A program made the position numbers and the translations under genes. Positions 1-5,797 of a DNA stretch of 5,913 nucleotides are shown one piece after another (the first letter of the stretch is position 1; each line of letters starts with the position of its first letter). The notes beneath the pieces are model-generated. The model was given only the letters and a program-made list of their open reading frames with translations, did no database searches and had not been told where the DNA came from. The stretch is taken from assembly GCA_910578825.1 (NCBI GenBank), contig CAJTSB010000052.1, positions 1 to 5,913 on the forward strand, read 5' to 3'. The DNA comes from an uncultured Lachnospiraceae bacterium. Lineage in GTDB: Bacteria; Bacillota; Clostridia; Lachnospirales; Lachnospiraceae.

Positions 1-222
1 AAGAAAAAGAAAGCAACCTTGAAGAAAGGCAAATCTGCAACCCTGAAGGTAACGTTGCCGAAGGGAACGGCAAGCTATAAGATTACGTACACTTCCTCCA
101 AGAGGAAAATTGCTACGGTAGACGCCAAAGGAAAGATTAAGGCGAAGAAAAAAGGAAAGACGACCATCACGGTTAAGACTTTCAATAAGAAGAAAATGAC
201 ATTTACGCTGACAGTAAAATAA
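1..222 (+). CDS. C-terminal fragment of a bacterial Ig-like (BIG_2-type) domain protein
   Basis: The frame is open from the first base of the window to the TAA at 220-222, so this is the last 73 residues of a longer gene; TTG codons inside it should not be taken as the start. The fragment reads as one Ig-like repeat. It has alternating Thr/Val/Ile beta strands, the K-G-K-S-A-T-L-K-V opening, the S-S-K-R-K-I-A-T-V-D turn, then K-G-K-I-K-A-K-K-K-G-K-T-T-I-T-V, which is the usual BIG_2 (Pfam PF02368) core. Such domains occur in tandem at the C-terminal end of secreted or surface proteins, where they act as stalks or adhesion modules; that role is family knowledge, not shown here. About a third of the residues are lysine (24 of 73), which is unusually basic. 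No LPXTG sorting signal or membrane anchor follows, so the protein may be secreted or wall-bound non-covalently. A strong hairpin follows the stop. It has no visible link to the defence-like genes downstream and is probably the resident chromosomal neighbour. Confidence 0.8.
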   Translation, partial: KKKKATLKKGKSATLKVTLPKGTASYKITYTSSKRKIATVDAKGKIKAKKKGKTTITVKTFNKKKMTFTLTVK

Positions 223-229
223 GTAAGAA

Positions 230-250
230 TTATGGTTTTGTTTACCATAA
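230..250. repeat. Short inverted repeat after the Ig-like gene
   Basis: The arms TTATGGT (230-236) and ACCATAA (244-250) are exact reverse complements around a 7-nt T-rich loop, starting 8 nt after the stop codon of the Ig-like gene. The stem is only 7 bp and A/T-rich, with no clear T-tract after it, so it is a weak accessory hairpin ahead of the stronger one at 274-315. It could also be chance. Confidence 0.3.
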
Positions 251-273
251 GGTAATGCGATGGCATGAACATA

Positions 274-324
274 AACTGCTGCACCGGCTGGGAAATCCAG
301 GCTGGTGCGGCAGTTCTTGTCTTT
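274..324 (+). terminator. Rho-independent terminator of the Ig-like gene
   Basis: The arms at 274-289 and 300-315 pair over about 16 bp (start AACTGC, end GCAGTT) with three G-T wobbles and a loop of about 10 nt. They are followed by the pyrimidine-rich CTTGTCTTT at 316-324. Position and strength fit termination of transcription from the Ig-like gene. The hairpin also touches the 3' edge of the Rpn-family remnant on the other strand, so it may mark one breakpoint of that remnant. Confidence 0.7.
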
Positions 325-615
325 CATGCTTTTATGCAGATCATCAATACGATTATCATCCACTAATTTCATGTTAAGCAGGTTTAGGCGTTCTTTTCCT
401 TCTTCCAGACCGGATTTGTGTCCTTCTTCCAGACCGGATTTGCGTCCTTCCTTGTAGGAAATTTCTTTCTCATTTTTGATATGCTTTTCTTCATCATATT
501 CAAAGATGCTCATTGCAATCGCCTCCGCTCGGTTCTTTGACAGGAAATCAGCCAGAATCCCATTTCGTATGCAGTAGTCCACCGCCTTCTCCACTGCCTG
601 CGGCAAATCTACTGT
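316..615 (-). pseudogene. Doubly truncated C-terminal remnant of an Rpn-family PD-(D/E)XK nuclease/putative transposase
   Basis: Read on the - strand from 615 downwards, this gives about 100 codons beginning V-D-L-P-Q-A-V-E-K-A-V-D-Y-C and continuing G-I-L-A-D-F-L-S-K-N-R-A-E-A-I-A-M-S-I-F. It then has E-Y-D-E-E-K-H and the charged G-x-x-S-G-L-E-E-G repeats. This order is typical of the C-terminal part of Rpn-family proteins (recombination-promoting nuclease/putative transposase, PD-(D/E)XK fold) that are abundant in gut Clostridia. The N-terminal nuclease core is absent: an in-frame stop (616-618) sits right before the homologous part. The 3' end also looks lost, because after D-D-L-H-K-S-M-K-D-K-N the frame runs into the terminator hairpin and then antisense to the Ig-like gene without a stop. 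The remnant therefore lacks both ends and its catalytic motif and cannot be active. It probably marks an insertion or deletion junction beside the A/T-rich module. Family assignment is from recognition of the tail motif, not from a search. Confidence 0.7.
397..444. repeat. 24-bp tandem direct repeat inside the Rpn-family remnant
   Basis: Two adjacent 24-bp units (397-420 and 421-444) differ at one base (T419 versus C443); a degenerate third unit starts at 445. On the - strand each unit encodes the eight-residue motif K-S-G-L-E-E-G plus H or K, part of the charged C-terminal tail of the Rpn-family protein. The repeat is in phase with the codons, so it is the usual tail-length variation of this family rather than a separate element. 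Confidence 0.85.
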
Positions 616-694
616 CTATTGAAGATAAAAAAGAGATAGTTTCTGTAAGTTATGTAGACTGTGTTCTCCAGTGTATTTGTCTTCAACTTGTAGG

Positions 695-745
695 TATGTT
701 GCAAAAAATATTTTTTGTGATGATAGCAAGAAAATGTGGATTTGT
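695..745. repeat. Left copy of an imperfect direct repeat flanking the module
   Basis: This segment opens with TATGTTGCAAAAAA (695-708), identical to 5798-5811. It then has AGCAA (725-729), nine bases, and GATTTGT (739-745). The same AGCAA-N9-GATTTGT arrangement occurs at 5832-5852 in the same orientation. The gap between the two blocks is 16 nt here and 20 nt in the right copy. It lies just inside the edge of the Rpn remnant and upstream of the MPE gene. It may be a boundary or attachment-like duplication, a shared regulatory site, or an A/T-rich coincidence. Confidence 0.4.
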
Positions 746-769
746 AAATATATTTTTGGCTTTGCTATT

Positions 770-810
770 TTGTAAAAAGTAAAGCAAAATACTATTATGT
801 GAAAGGGAGA
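770..810 (+). promoter_or_regulatory. Candidate promoter and ribosome binding site for the metallophosphoesterase gene
   Basis: GGGAGA at 805-810, five bases before the ATG at 816, is a good Shine-Dalgarno and fixes that start. TTGTAA (770-775) and TATTAT (793-798), 17 nt apart, look like sigma-A -35 and -10 boxes. However, the transcript would then start at about 805, inside the Shine-Dalgarno, so the true promoter may lie further upstream in 616-770, where I see no convincing pair. TTTGCT (761-766 region) and AGCAAA just before the -10 are short inverted arms that could form an operator; this is weak. Confidence 0.35.
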
Positions 811-815
811 TAAAT

Positions 816-2351
816 ATGAGGTGGTTACATTTATCAGATATTCATTTTGGGTTTCAAGGCTTTGATTCGCACAATGTAAGGAATAAACTTGTTGAAAAAC
901 TAAAAAAGTTAGATTTGCAAATGGATTTTATTTTAATTACTGGAGATTGTTTATATCAATTTGGAAAGAATAAATGGGATCAAAAATTAACTATAAAATA
1001 TATAAAAGATATAGTTAAAGCTTGTAAGTGTCCTAATAAAAGGGTGTATATTTGTCCAGGAAATCACGATGTTGATAGAGAAAATAAAAGTCGAAATTGT
1101 TTAATCCAGTCAATTCGTAATGGTGATGAAAATTTTTGGATGCGATACAAAGATTTGTTTGATTATGGACACGATAGATTTCAGTTGCTTCATAAAAGTG
1201 TGACATCAACTGAATATGAGGCATATAAAGTTTTTGCTCCGAGAAATGCACTCTATAGGATAATATCAATAGATACATGTCTTCTATCTAAAGATAAAGA
1301 AGATTTTCAGAAAATAAGGATATTTAATAGTAAAATTGAAGAAATAGAGAAGGACATAAAAAATGATAAAAGGATAAATATTTTAATAATGCATCATGGA
1401 ATAGAATGTTTTGAATTGTCGGAAGCAAAAAAGTTTGAACATTGGGTTGAGGATAGGGGAATAGATATTATATATTGTGGGCATACACATAGAGCGGCAA
1501 TAAATTCTTATGACGACTTAGAGCGAGATATTAAACAGTTTACAGCAGGCGCAGTAATTGCAGATAATTATGCAATACCAGGGTTTTTTATTTGTGAAAG
1601 TTTTGATGAAAATACCAAGATTGAAATGTCGTTATATACATATACAGTTGATGCAGAAAAGTGGGTTTTATGCAATCAGCTTTTAAGGAAATTCAAGAAT
1701 GGAAAGTATATTTATGAGTTATGTCGGCATAAAGAATTAAAGTTAAAACAGCAAGAGTTGTCTTCTGTAACGTCTGACAGTGTAAATTTGTGGAATACAG
1801 ATTCAGTTATTTTAGAAGGAAACGGAGAATATGAATTGAAAAGTACTTTGTCAAAACTAGTTGATATTAAGGAACAAGGGTTACAAAGTATAGAAACAAC
1901 TTTGGAAAAGCAAACAAGTATGGTTTTAAAATTTAATAAGACCATAGAGGAATTTAATACAAAATATTTTTTAAAATATGAAAGCAATAGAATTTATACA
2001 AACAAAAATCAAAATTTAGAAAAGTTTGACTTTTGGAAAATTGTCCATTCGTTGGTGGATATAGGTGTAAATTATTTAGAGGCATTAGATTTAACATGCC
2101 AGGTAATAGAAAGAATATCTTCACCAGATTTTAAAAGTAATAGAGATATTTTATCAAGCGAAGAATTAAGAGATATTGTATATTATACTATAATTCATTT
2201 TCAACCATCATTGAAAGAAAGCGAGTTTAATATAAGCTGTTGGGCCAGTAGATATGCAAGAAAATATAGTAGAAGTAAAGAAATTTTAGTAATAAATAAA
2301 TATGGTATTCAAGAAAAAATGACATATAATATTAAAAAATGTTATAGATGA
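816..2351 (+). CDS. Calcineurin-like metallophosphoesterase with ATP-cone-like C-terminal region
   Basis: A 511-residue protein. Residues 1-260 are a calcineurin-like (Metallophos, SbcD/Mre11-related) phosphoesterase domain with every metal-binding motif: D8-x-H10 in L-S-D-I-H-F-G, G43-D44, G82-N83-H84-D85, H193-H194 and G222-H223-T224-H225. It should bind two divalent metals and hydrolyse a phosphomonoester or phosphodiester (nucleic acid, nucleotide or protein); the substrate cannot be read from the sequence. Residues 300-385 are charged and helical. Residues about 392-484 resemble an ATP-cone (ATP/dATP-binding regulatory domain): F-D-x-W-K-I near 404-409, G-V-N-Y-L-E-A-L, S-S-E-E-L-R-D-I-V, then W476-A-S-R-Y-A-R-K-Y; this is inference from pattern. 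There is no signal peptide or membrane segment, so it is cytosolic. The ATG has GGGAGA five bases upstream. The gene is much richer in A/T than the Ig-like gene, suggesting transfer. Its stop comes four codons after an A6 run, and the next frame continues the protein plausibly, so the annotated C-terminus may be a frameshift product. Confidence 0.88.
   Translation: MRWLHLSDIHFGFQGFDSHNVRNKLVEKLKKLDLQMDFILITGDCLYQFGKNKWDQKLTIKYIKDIVKACKCPNKRVYICPGNHDVDRENKSRNCLIQSIRNGDENFWMRYKDLFDYGHDRFQLLHKSVTSTEYEAYKVFAPRNALYRIISIDTCLLSKDKEDFQKIRIFNSKIEEIEKDIKNDKRINILIMHHGIECFELSEAKKFEHWVEDRGIDIIYCGHTHRAAINSYDDLERDIKQFTAGAVIADNYAIPGFFICESFDENTKIEMSLYTYTVDAEKWVLCNQLLRKFKNGKYIYELCRHKELKLKQQELSSVTSDSVNLWNTDSVILEGNGEYELKSTLSKLVDIKEQGLQSIETTLEKQTSMVLKFNKTIEEFNTKYFLKYESNRIYTNKNQNLEKFDFWKIVHSLVDIGVNYLEALDLTCQVIERISSPDFKSNRDILSSEELRDIVYYTIIHFQPSLKESEFNISCWASRYARKYSRSKEILVINKYGIQEKMTYNIKKCYR
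2323..2351 (+). other. Overlap of two reading frames with an A6 run: probable frameshift site
   Basis: The downstream frame is open from 2323, after its own stop at 2320-2322, and the upstream MPE frame stops at 2349-2351, so the frames coexist for only 29 nt. The A6 run at 2334-2339 lies in the middle. Skipping one A there (a +1 shift, or equally -2) fuses the MPE frame after residue 507 to 353 further residues, giving about 860 in all. The frame-1 stretch before the first ATG (V-I-D-D-I-T-N-N-K-I-F-Y-E-K-I-F) reads like ordinary protein, and no good ribosome site precedes any start of the second frame. Causes could be a sequencing error, a real inactivating mutation, phase variation or slippage. 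Confidence 0.55.
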
Positions 2352-2397
2352 TATTACTAATAACAAGATTTTTTATGAGAAGATTTTTCATAATGAA

Positions 2398-3399
2398 TTG
2401 AATCGTATGGCAGAAAGTGTTCTCGACTTTTTAAAGAATATGGGTGTTTTTGAAATTAGAGAAGAAGCATTGATAGAACTAGTAAGAGAATATATAACTC
2501 AAAAACCGCATCCTTGGCTTGTTAATGGTAATCGTCAACAGCTGGTTGCATATCATAAAGAGCAAGGTAAAAATCATATAAATGATTTGTATGATGAGGA
2601 TAAAGAGACAATTATTACACAGATGGAAGCAGCATATCATATTTGTGCGGCTATTTTAGTACAATATGATGATTATATTGGATGTGCGGAGACTTCACCA
2701 ATAACAATTTTAACAAAATCGCTTAATAACATAACAAATAAAAAACAAAATGATGAGACTGTTTTTCCAATGCAAAAATATCAAGTTATTCAAATGAAAA
2801 AGGATTTAGAGCTTCACGAGATAAATTTTGAGGATTTTAAAAGTGAAATAAATATTTTAAATAAAAATATTGTTATTGCCAGAAAAATATCTTTAGAACA
2901 AACGAAAGAGGCACTGATAAGGTTATGGGAAATTTTAATAAAAATTGAAAAACCGATAAGAAGACCAAGTAAAACGAATAATGCTGTAGAAAAAGTAAGG
3001 GATATATTTATTGATGCAAAAGGATTTGTAGTAAAATCAAATTTACGCGTTTTATCAAATTGTTTTTGGGTAGAACCAAATTGGGAAAGTTATGAAATTT
3101 CTCAACAGCATTTAGGAAAACAAATATTAGTTTGTGTTTTGGAAGATATAGATGAAACAACGAAAGTATTTGATTATATATTTTTGCAACACAGGAAAGA
3201 AAATATTTCAGAAATCGCGTTTGTTTTTAAAGACTATTCGACATTTAGCAGTGAAGATAGAAAAAAGATTCGACAAATATTTAAAGGAAAATATGTACGT
3301 TGTATTTTTATACAAGAAAGTAATTTTAAACAAATTTCACATAAACTGGGATGGAGAAATATTTTTTATAAGGTATTAGAGATTAGTAAGATAAGTTGA
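2398..3399 (+). CDS. Protein of unknown function, probably the C-terminal part of the upstream metallophosphoesterase
   Basis: I do not recognise a family. Counting from the TTG at 2398 there are 333 residues; the next candidate start is ATG 2407. Neither has a convincing Shine-Dalgarno: the nearest purine stretch, GAGAAGA at 2377-2383, is 14 nt from the TTG. The frame is open back to 2323, so the true N-terminus may be supplied by the MPE frame across the A6 run. Residues 1-60 are helical with a P-H-P-W-L motif at the end. Residues 60-215 are mostly charged helices. Residues 240-331 alternate hydrophobic strands and helices (I-L-V-C-V-L at about 243, I-A-F-V-F at about 273, R-C-I-F-I at about 301), suggesting an alpha/beta domain, possibly Rossmann-like; no catalytic motif is evident. 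There are no membrane segments. A/T-rich composition and codon use match the MPE gene, and a strong terminator follows 45 nt downstream, so the two frames are one transcription unit. Confidence 0.7.
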   Translation: MNRMAESVLDFLKNMGVFEIREEALIELVREYITQKPHPWLVNGNRQQLVAYHKEQGKNHINDLYDEDKETIITQMEAAYHICAAILVQYDDYIGCAETSPITILTKSLNNITNKKQNDETVFPMQKYQVIQMKKDLELHEINFEDFKSEINILNKNIVIARKISLEQTKEALIRLWEILIKIEKPIRRPSKTNNAVEKVRDIFIDAKGFVVKSNLRVLSNCFWVEPNWESYEISQQHLGKQILVCVLEDIDETTKVFDYIFLQHRKENISEIAFVFKDYSTFSSEDRKKIRQIFKGKYVRCIFIQESNFKQISHKLGWRNIFYKVLEISKIS

Positions 3400-3444
3400 T
3401 CAAAAGGTTCAAAATTGTTTTAGTATCTTAGAGAGAATAAGTTT

Positions 3445-3486
3445 GGAGCGAATCTGTATAACCATTACAGATTTGCTCCGGTTTTG
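3445..3486 (+). terminator. Rho-independent terminator closing the metallophosphoesterase unit
   Basis: A 14-bp stem is formed by 3445-3458 (starting GGAGCG) and 3466-3479 (ending GCTCC), with one G-T wobble and a 7-nt loop, followed by GGTTTTGTG. It lies 45 nt after the + strand stop and about 50 nt past the end of the convergent - strand operon. It may therefore also stop transcription from that side, although its T-tract is poorer on the - strand. A 10-nt perfect palindrome (AGGTATACCT, 3490-3499) follows; its role is unknown. Confidence 0.85.
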
Positions 3487-3529
3487 TGTAGGTATACCTT
3501 ATTTATTACTTATATAATATTAGAGACCA

Positions 3530-3760
3530 TTACAACATGGAAATACGTGTGTAATGCCCTACACGTTGGGAAACGGCGCCATCTTCAATTAACATATTAA
3601 TTTCCCTCCGTAAATTTTCTTCGGACATATTTAAGCCATAGGGTTTTAATTCTGGTAATAGATCCTGTAACGTGAAGTCTTCGTTTTTCCGGGAATATAA
3701 ATGGTTGAAAATTATAAATCCTGCGTTTTCTTCTGGTTTGTCAATGATTACTTTACACAT
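3530..3760 (-). CDS. Small winged-helix-like protein, possible regulator or partner of the HD protein
   Basis: A 76-residue protein starting at ATG 3760. AAGGAG (3768-3773 on the + coordinates) lies 7 nt upstream and directly abuts the TAA of the HD-domain gene, so it is co-transcribed and probably translationally coupled to it. The sequence has a first helix (A-G-F-I-I-F-N-H-L-Y), a second (T-L-Q-D-L-L-P-E-L), a third, recognition-like helix (S-E-E-N-L-R-R-E-I-N-M-L-I-E-D-G) and a short wing (A-V-S-Q-R-V-G-H-Y-T-R-I). This is the topology of a minimal winged helix-turn-helix. It is cytosolic, with no cysteine cluster or signal. Tight pairing with the HD gene suggests a transcriptional regulator of the operon, or a small protein that controls HD activity in an antitoxin-like way. 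Both are inference, and no family name can be given from sequence alone. Because it sits downstream of the enzyme, a role as protein partner is as likely as a role in DNA binding. Confidence 0.8.
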   Translation of the reverse strand: MCKVIIDKPEENAGFIIFNHLYSRKNEDFTLQDLLPELKPYGLNMSEENLRREINMLIEDGAVSQRVGHYTRISML

Positions 3761-3773
3761 AATTACGCTCCTT

Positions 3774-5720
3774 TTAAAGTTTATTTATTAAAATATTCAA
3801 ATTATTAGTTATTGTCTCCAAAACATATTTTCCAATACGTTCGCCTATAGCAGACAGAAGTTTGGGTTTTTTCTCAAAAAAGAGCTCTTTCCTGCCATCA
3901 ACTAATACGTAAAAATAAAACACAGGTCGGAAAAGATTTTCTGTACGTAGCGTCTTAACAATTCCGCTAACTTGATCTAGCGTATATGTGTTTTCATTGT
4001 TATCAAAGAAAAAAATAGGGTCGTCTGGACTAATGCCTAACGAAATTTGTTTAAATACGACAATTCCATTAAGATAATTTTTTTGTAATTCTTCTTCACA
4101 AACTTTGTCAGCAATTTTTTTAATACTATCTTCAAAGTTTGCCAACAAAAAGATTTTTTTATGGTCAAAAAGTTTTGCCAAAATGAAGGAGTTTTCGTTT
4201 TTGGTGTTTTCTGTTGTAAGGTTGGTGATTTGGTCTAAAAATTCTGCTACATCTACCATTTTTTTGTTTTCATTTTCTGGAATTTTGGTGATGTATGTTT
4301 CGGATTTCTTATTTAGTTCATTTACCTTTTCCTGAAGTTCTGTTTTATGTTCCAATAGAACTTCGCGCAGACTATCATCAATAGATTTAAAGTCTTCTGC
4401 TCGCTTTATTAATGACAGGTAATGGCGCTGGTTCATTAGCAATTCAGCAAATTGTTTGGATATAACATCGTCATCAGTATATGGTTCGGCTTTTTCATAA
4501 TACTGTTCATAATATATTTTCTTTAAAACTGTTATCAGCCAAGAATCATTCCATTGTGATAAAACACAGTCTCTTTCCTCTAAAGTCCCGGAGCCTAGGG
4601 GAGCCCATAATCCGGAAATATCAAATGGAATGGTTTCCGTTTCATTATTTTGACTATTAACAGGTGTTTCTTTTAAATAATTTTGAATCAGGTTTGTTAC
4701 GGTATACTCCATTAAATAATCTGTCTTTATCACTCGGTGATGATGTATGATGTTTTTGTACAAATCAAAGCGACGTTTAAAGAAATCATCTACAGCATTT
4801 GCTGCCTTCAGTGGAATACAAAAACGCGGAATATTATTAACAAATATAATGCGCATATCTAAAATGATACGACTGTAATCAATGCTTCCAACATTCATGC
4901 CTGAATTAGCCAAATCGCGTGTTACGTAATCTAATCGGTCGCCATCCAGGCTGCCGTCTATAATTCTATGTAGATAAGAAAAAACATCTTCTTCATTAAA
5001 AATTTTCAATACAGACTGTAAGATTAAAGCCTCAAATATCCTTACATTTGCGTTATCAGTCTTCATTAAAATGCCTTTCAGGATACTCCTGCTGACTTCA
5101 TCCCCCATGACCTCATGAAGCGGTTTCTTTCCGCCGACATAATTTTCCATTACGTTTAAATAGTCAATATTATTTTTGTCATTTCTAGTTTTTTGTCGGT
5201 TATAAGCAGACTTCATCGCTCGTTCAACCACATGGGAGTAAGGAGGATGACCGATGTCATGTAACAATGCGGCTGCTCGGATTGCCTGAATAAGGATCAT
5301 ATGAACCGTTTCATATTCTTTGTTTACAATGCTGGGAATAAGTGAGCATTGAAAATTATCCCATTTTAGTTCGGGAAGTTTTTTTGGAGACTTTTTGAGA
5401 ATAGTTTCAAATTCTTTGTTGCTATTTAAATCCTTTCTTACATCTTCTAAAGCATCTCTGTAAAGTGTATAAAACTTTTCCAAGGTGTCTGGAGATGAAT
5501 TAGAGATAGAATTAAAAAACATTTCAGAGCACAGTCGCATCGTTCCAATTGAGTGCTCGAAACGTTTTGTCCGATTAGATGGATATGTTAAATAGACGGT
5601 AGAGTTCTGGTAGACATCGTGCAGGCGGTTAAAACCGACGCTTTCAATGATTTTCTTTTCAAATCCCGATAAACGAGTCAGCCCATGAATGGAATCGCTG
5701 ATATAAATTCCCTTAGCCAA
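3774..5720 (-). CDS. HD-domain protein, SAMHD1/dGTPase-like deoxynucleoside triphosphohydrolase
   Basis: A 648-residue protein. The N-terminal I-S-D-S-I-H-G-L (7-14) and F-N-R-L (30-33) open the dGTPase/SAMHD1-type fold. The HD metal ligands are all present: H56 in R-F-E-H-S, H154-D155 in L-L-H-D-I-G-H, and D261 in D-G-D-R-L-D-Y. Lined up by motif with human SAMHD1 (H167, H206, D207, D311), the substrate-contact positions are also kept: Q38 (Q149), R53 (R164), H158 (H210), H163 (H215), Y265 (Y315) and D269 (D319). This supports hydrolysis of (d)NTP to nucleoside and triphosphate, the reaction of this family; nucleotide preference is unknown. About 60 extra residues separate H56 from H154 compared with SAMHD1. 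Residues 425-480 are helical and coiled-coil-like, and 540-648 form an extra C-terminal region I do not recognise. Translation starts at TTG 5720, with AGGGGG eight bases upstream. Related enzymes act in nucleotide homeostasis and, by depleting dNTPs, in anti-phage defence. It heads a two-gene operon with the small winged-helix-like protein. Confidence 0.92.
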   Translation of the reverse strand: MAKGIYISDSIHGLTRLSGFEKKIIESVGFNRLHDVYQNSTVYLTYPSNRTKRFEHSIGTMRLCSEMFFNSISNSSPDTLEKFYTLYRDALEDVRKDLNSNKEFETILKKSPKKLPELKWDNFQCSLIPSIVNKEYETVHMILIQAIRAAALLHDIGHPPYSHVVERAMKSAYNRQKTRNDKNNIDYLNVMENYVGGKKPLHEVMGDEVSRSILKGILMKTDNANVRIFEALILQSVLKIFNEEDVFSYLHRIIDGSLDGDRLDYVTRDLANSGMNVGSIDYSRIILDMRIIFVNNIPRFCIPLKAANAVDDFFKRRFDLYKNIIHHHRVIKTDYLMEYTVTNLIQNYLKETPVNSQNNETETIPFDISGLWAPLGSGTLEERDCVLSQWNDSWLITVLKKIYYEQYYEKAEPYTDDDVISKQFAELLMNQRHYLSLIKRAEDFKSIDDSLREVLLEHKTELQEKVNELNKKSETYITKIPENENKKMVDVAEFLDQITNLTTENTKNENSFILAKLFDHKKIFLLANFEDSIKKIADKVCEEELQKNYLNGIVVFKQISLGISPDDPIFFFDNNENTYTLDQVSGIVKTLRTENLFRPVFYFYVLVDGRKELFFEKKPKLLSAIGERIGKYVLETITNNLNILINKL

Positions 5721-5728
5721 TTATTATT

Positions 5729-5735
5729 CCCCCTC
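5729..5735 (-). promoter_or_regulatory. Ribosome binding site fixing a TTG start for the HD gene
   Basis: On the - strand GAGGGGG precedes TTG 5720 by eight bases. No ATG occurs nearby in frame, and the conserved family N-terminus begins only a few residues later, so TTG is the most likely start. Confidence 0.75.
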
Positions 5736-5766
5736 TTTTGTTATCTAAATATATATCTTGAAAGGT

Positions 5767-5795
5767 ATAATAACACAATATATGGTTTTGGGCAA
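5767..5795 (-). promoter_or_regulatory. Sigma-A-type promoter of the HD-domain operon
   Basis: On the - strand TTGCCC (5790-5795) and TATTAT (5767-5772) are separated by exactly 17 nt. The transcript would start near 5760, giving a leader of about 40 nt before TTG 5720 with room for the Shine-Dalgarno. The right copy of the direct repeat begins just upstream of the -35 box, so anything bound there could affect this promoter. Confidence 0.6.
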
Positions 5796-5797
5796 GA

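Noticed and set aside
397..454. Possible CRISPR-like or regulatory tandem repeat
   Set aside because: Units are adjacent without spacers and in codon phase, encoding the GLEEG tail of the Rpn-family protein.
513..782. 89-codon + strand open frame over the left junction
   Set aside because: Its first third is antisense to the Rpn remnant and the rest is A/T-rich leader; it has no ribosome site and its Pro/Ser-rich start is the mirror of a real coding strand.
1033..1987. Two - strand open frames antisense to the MPE gene
   Set aside because: Both are shadows of a clear metallophosphoesterase with all its motifs on the + strand.
2348..2398. ATGA overlap with the MPE stop suggesting a coupled downstream gene
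   Set aside because: That ATG is in a third frame and stops after 17 codons of low-complexity hydrophobic residues; it does not lead into the frame of the second gene.
3152..3379. 75-codon + strand frame inside the second gene
   Set aside because: Nested in another frame of a better coding sequence, lysine/phenylalanine-rich because of base composition, with no ribosome site.
4105..4335. 76-codon + strand open frame
   Set aside because: Fully antisense within the HD gene with no ribosome site; a shadow of the real - strand coding sequence.
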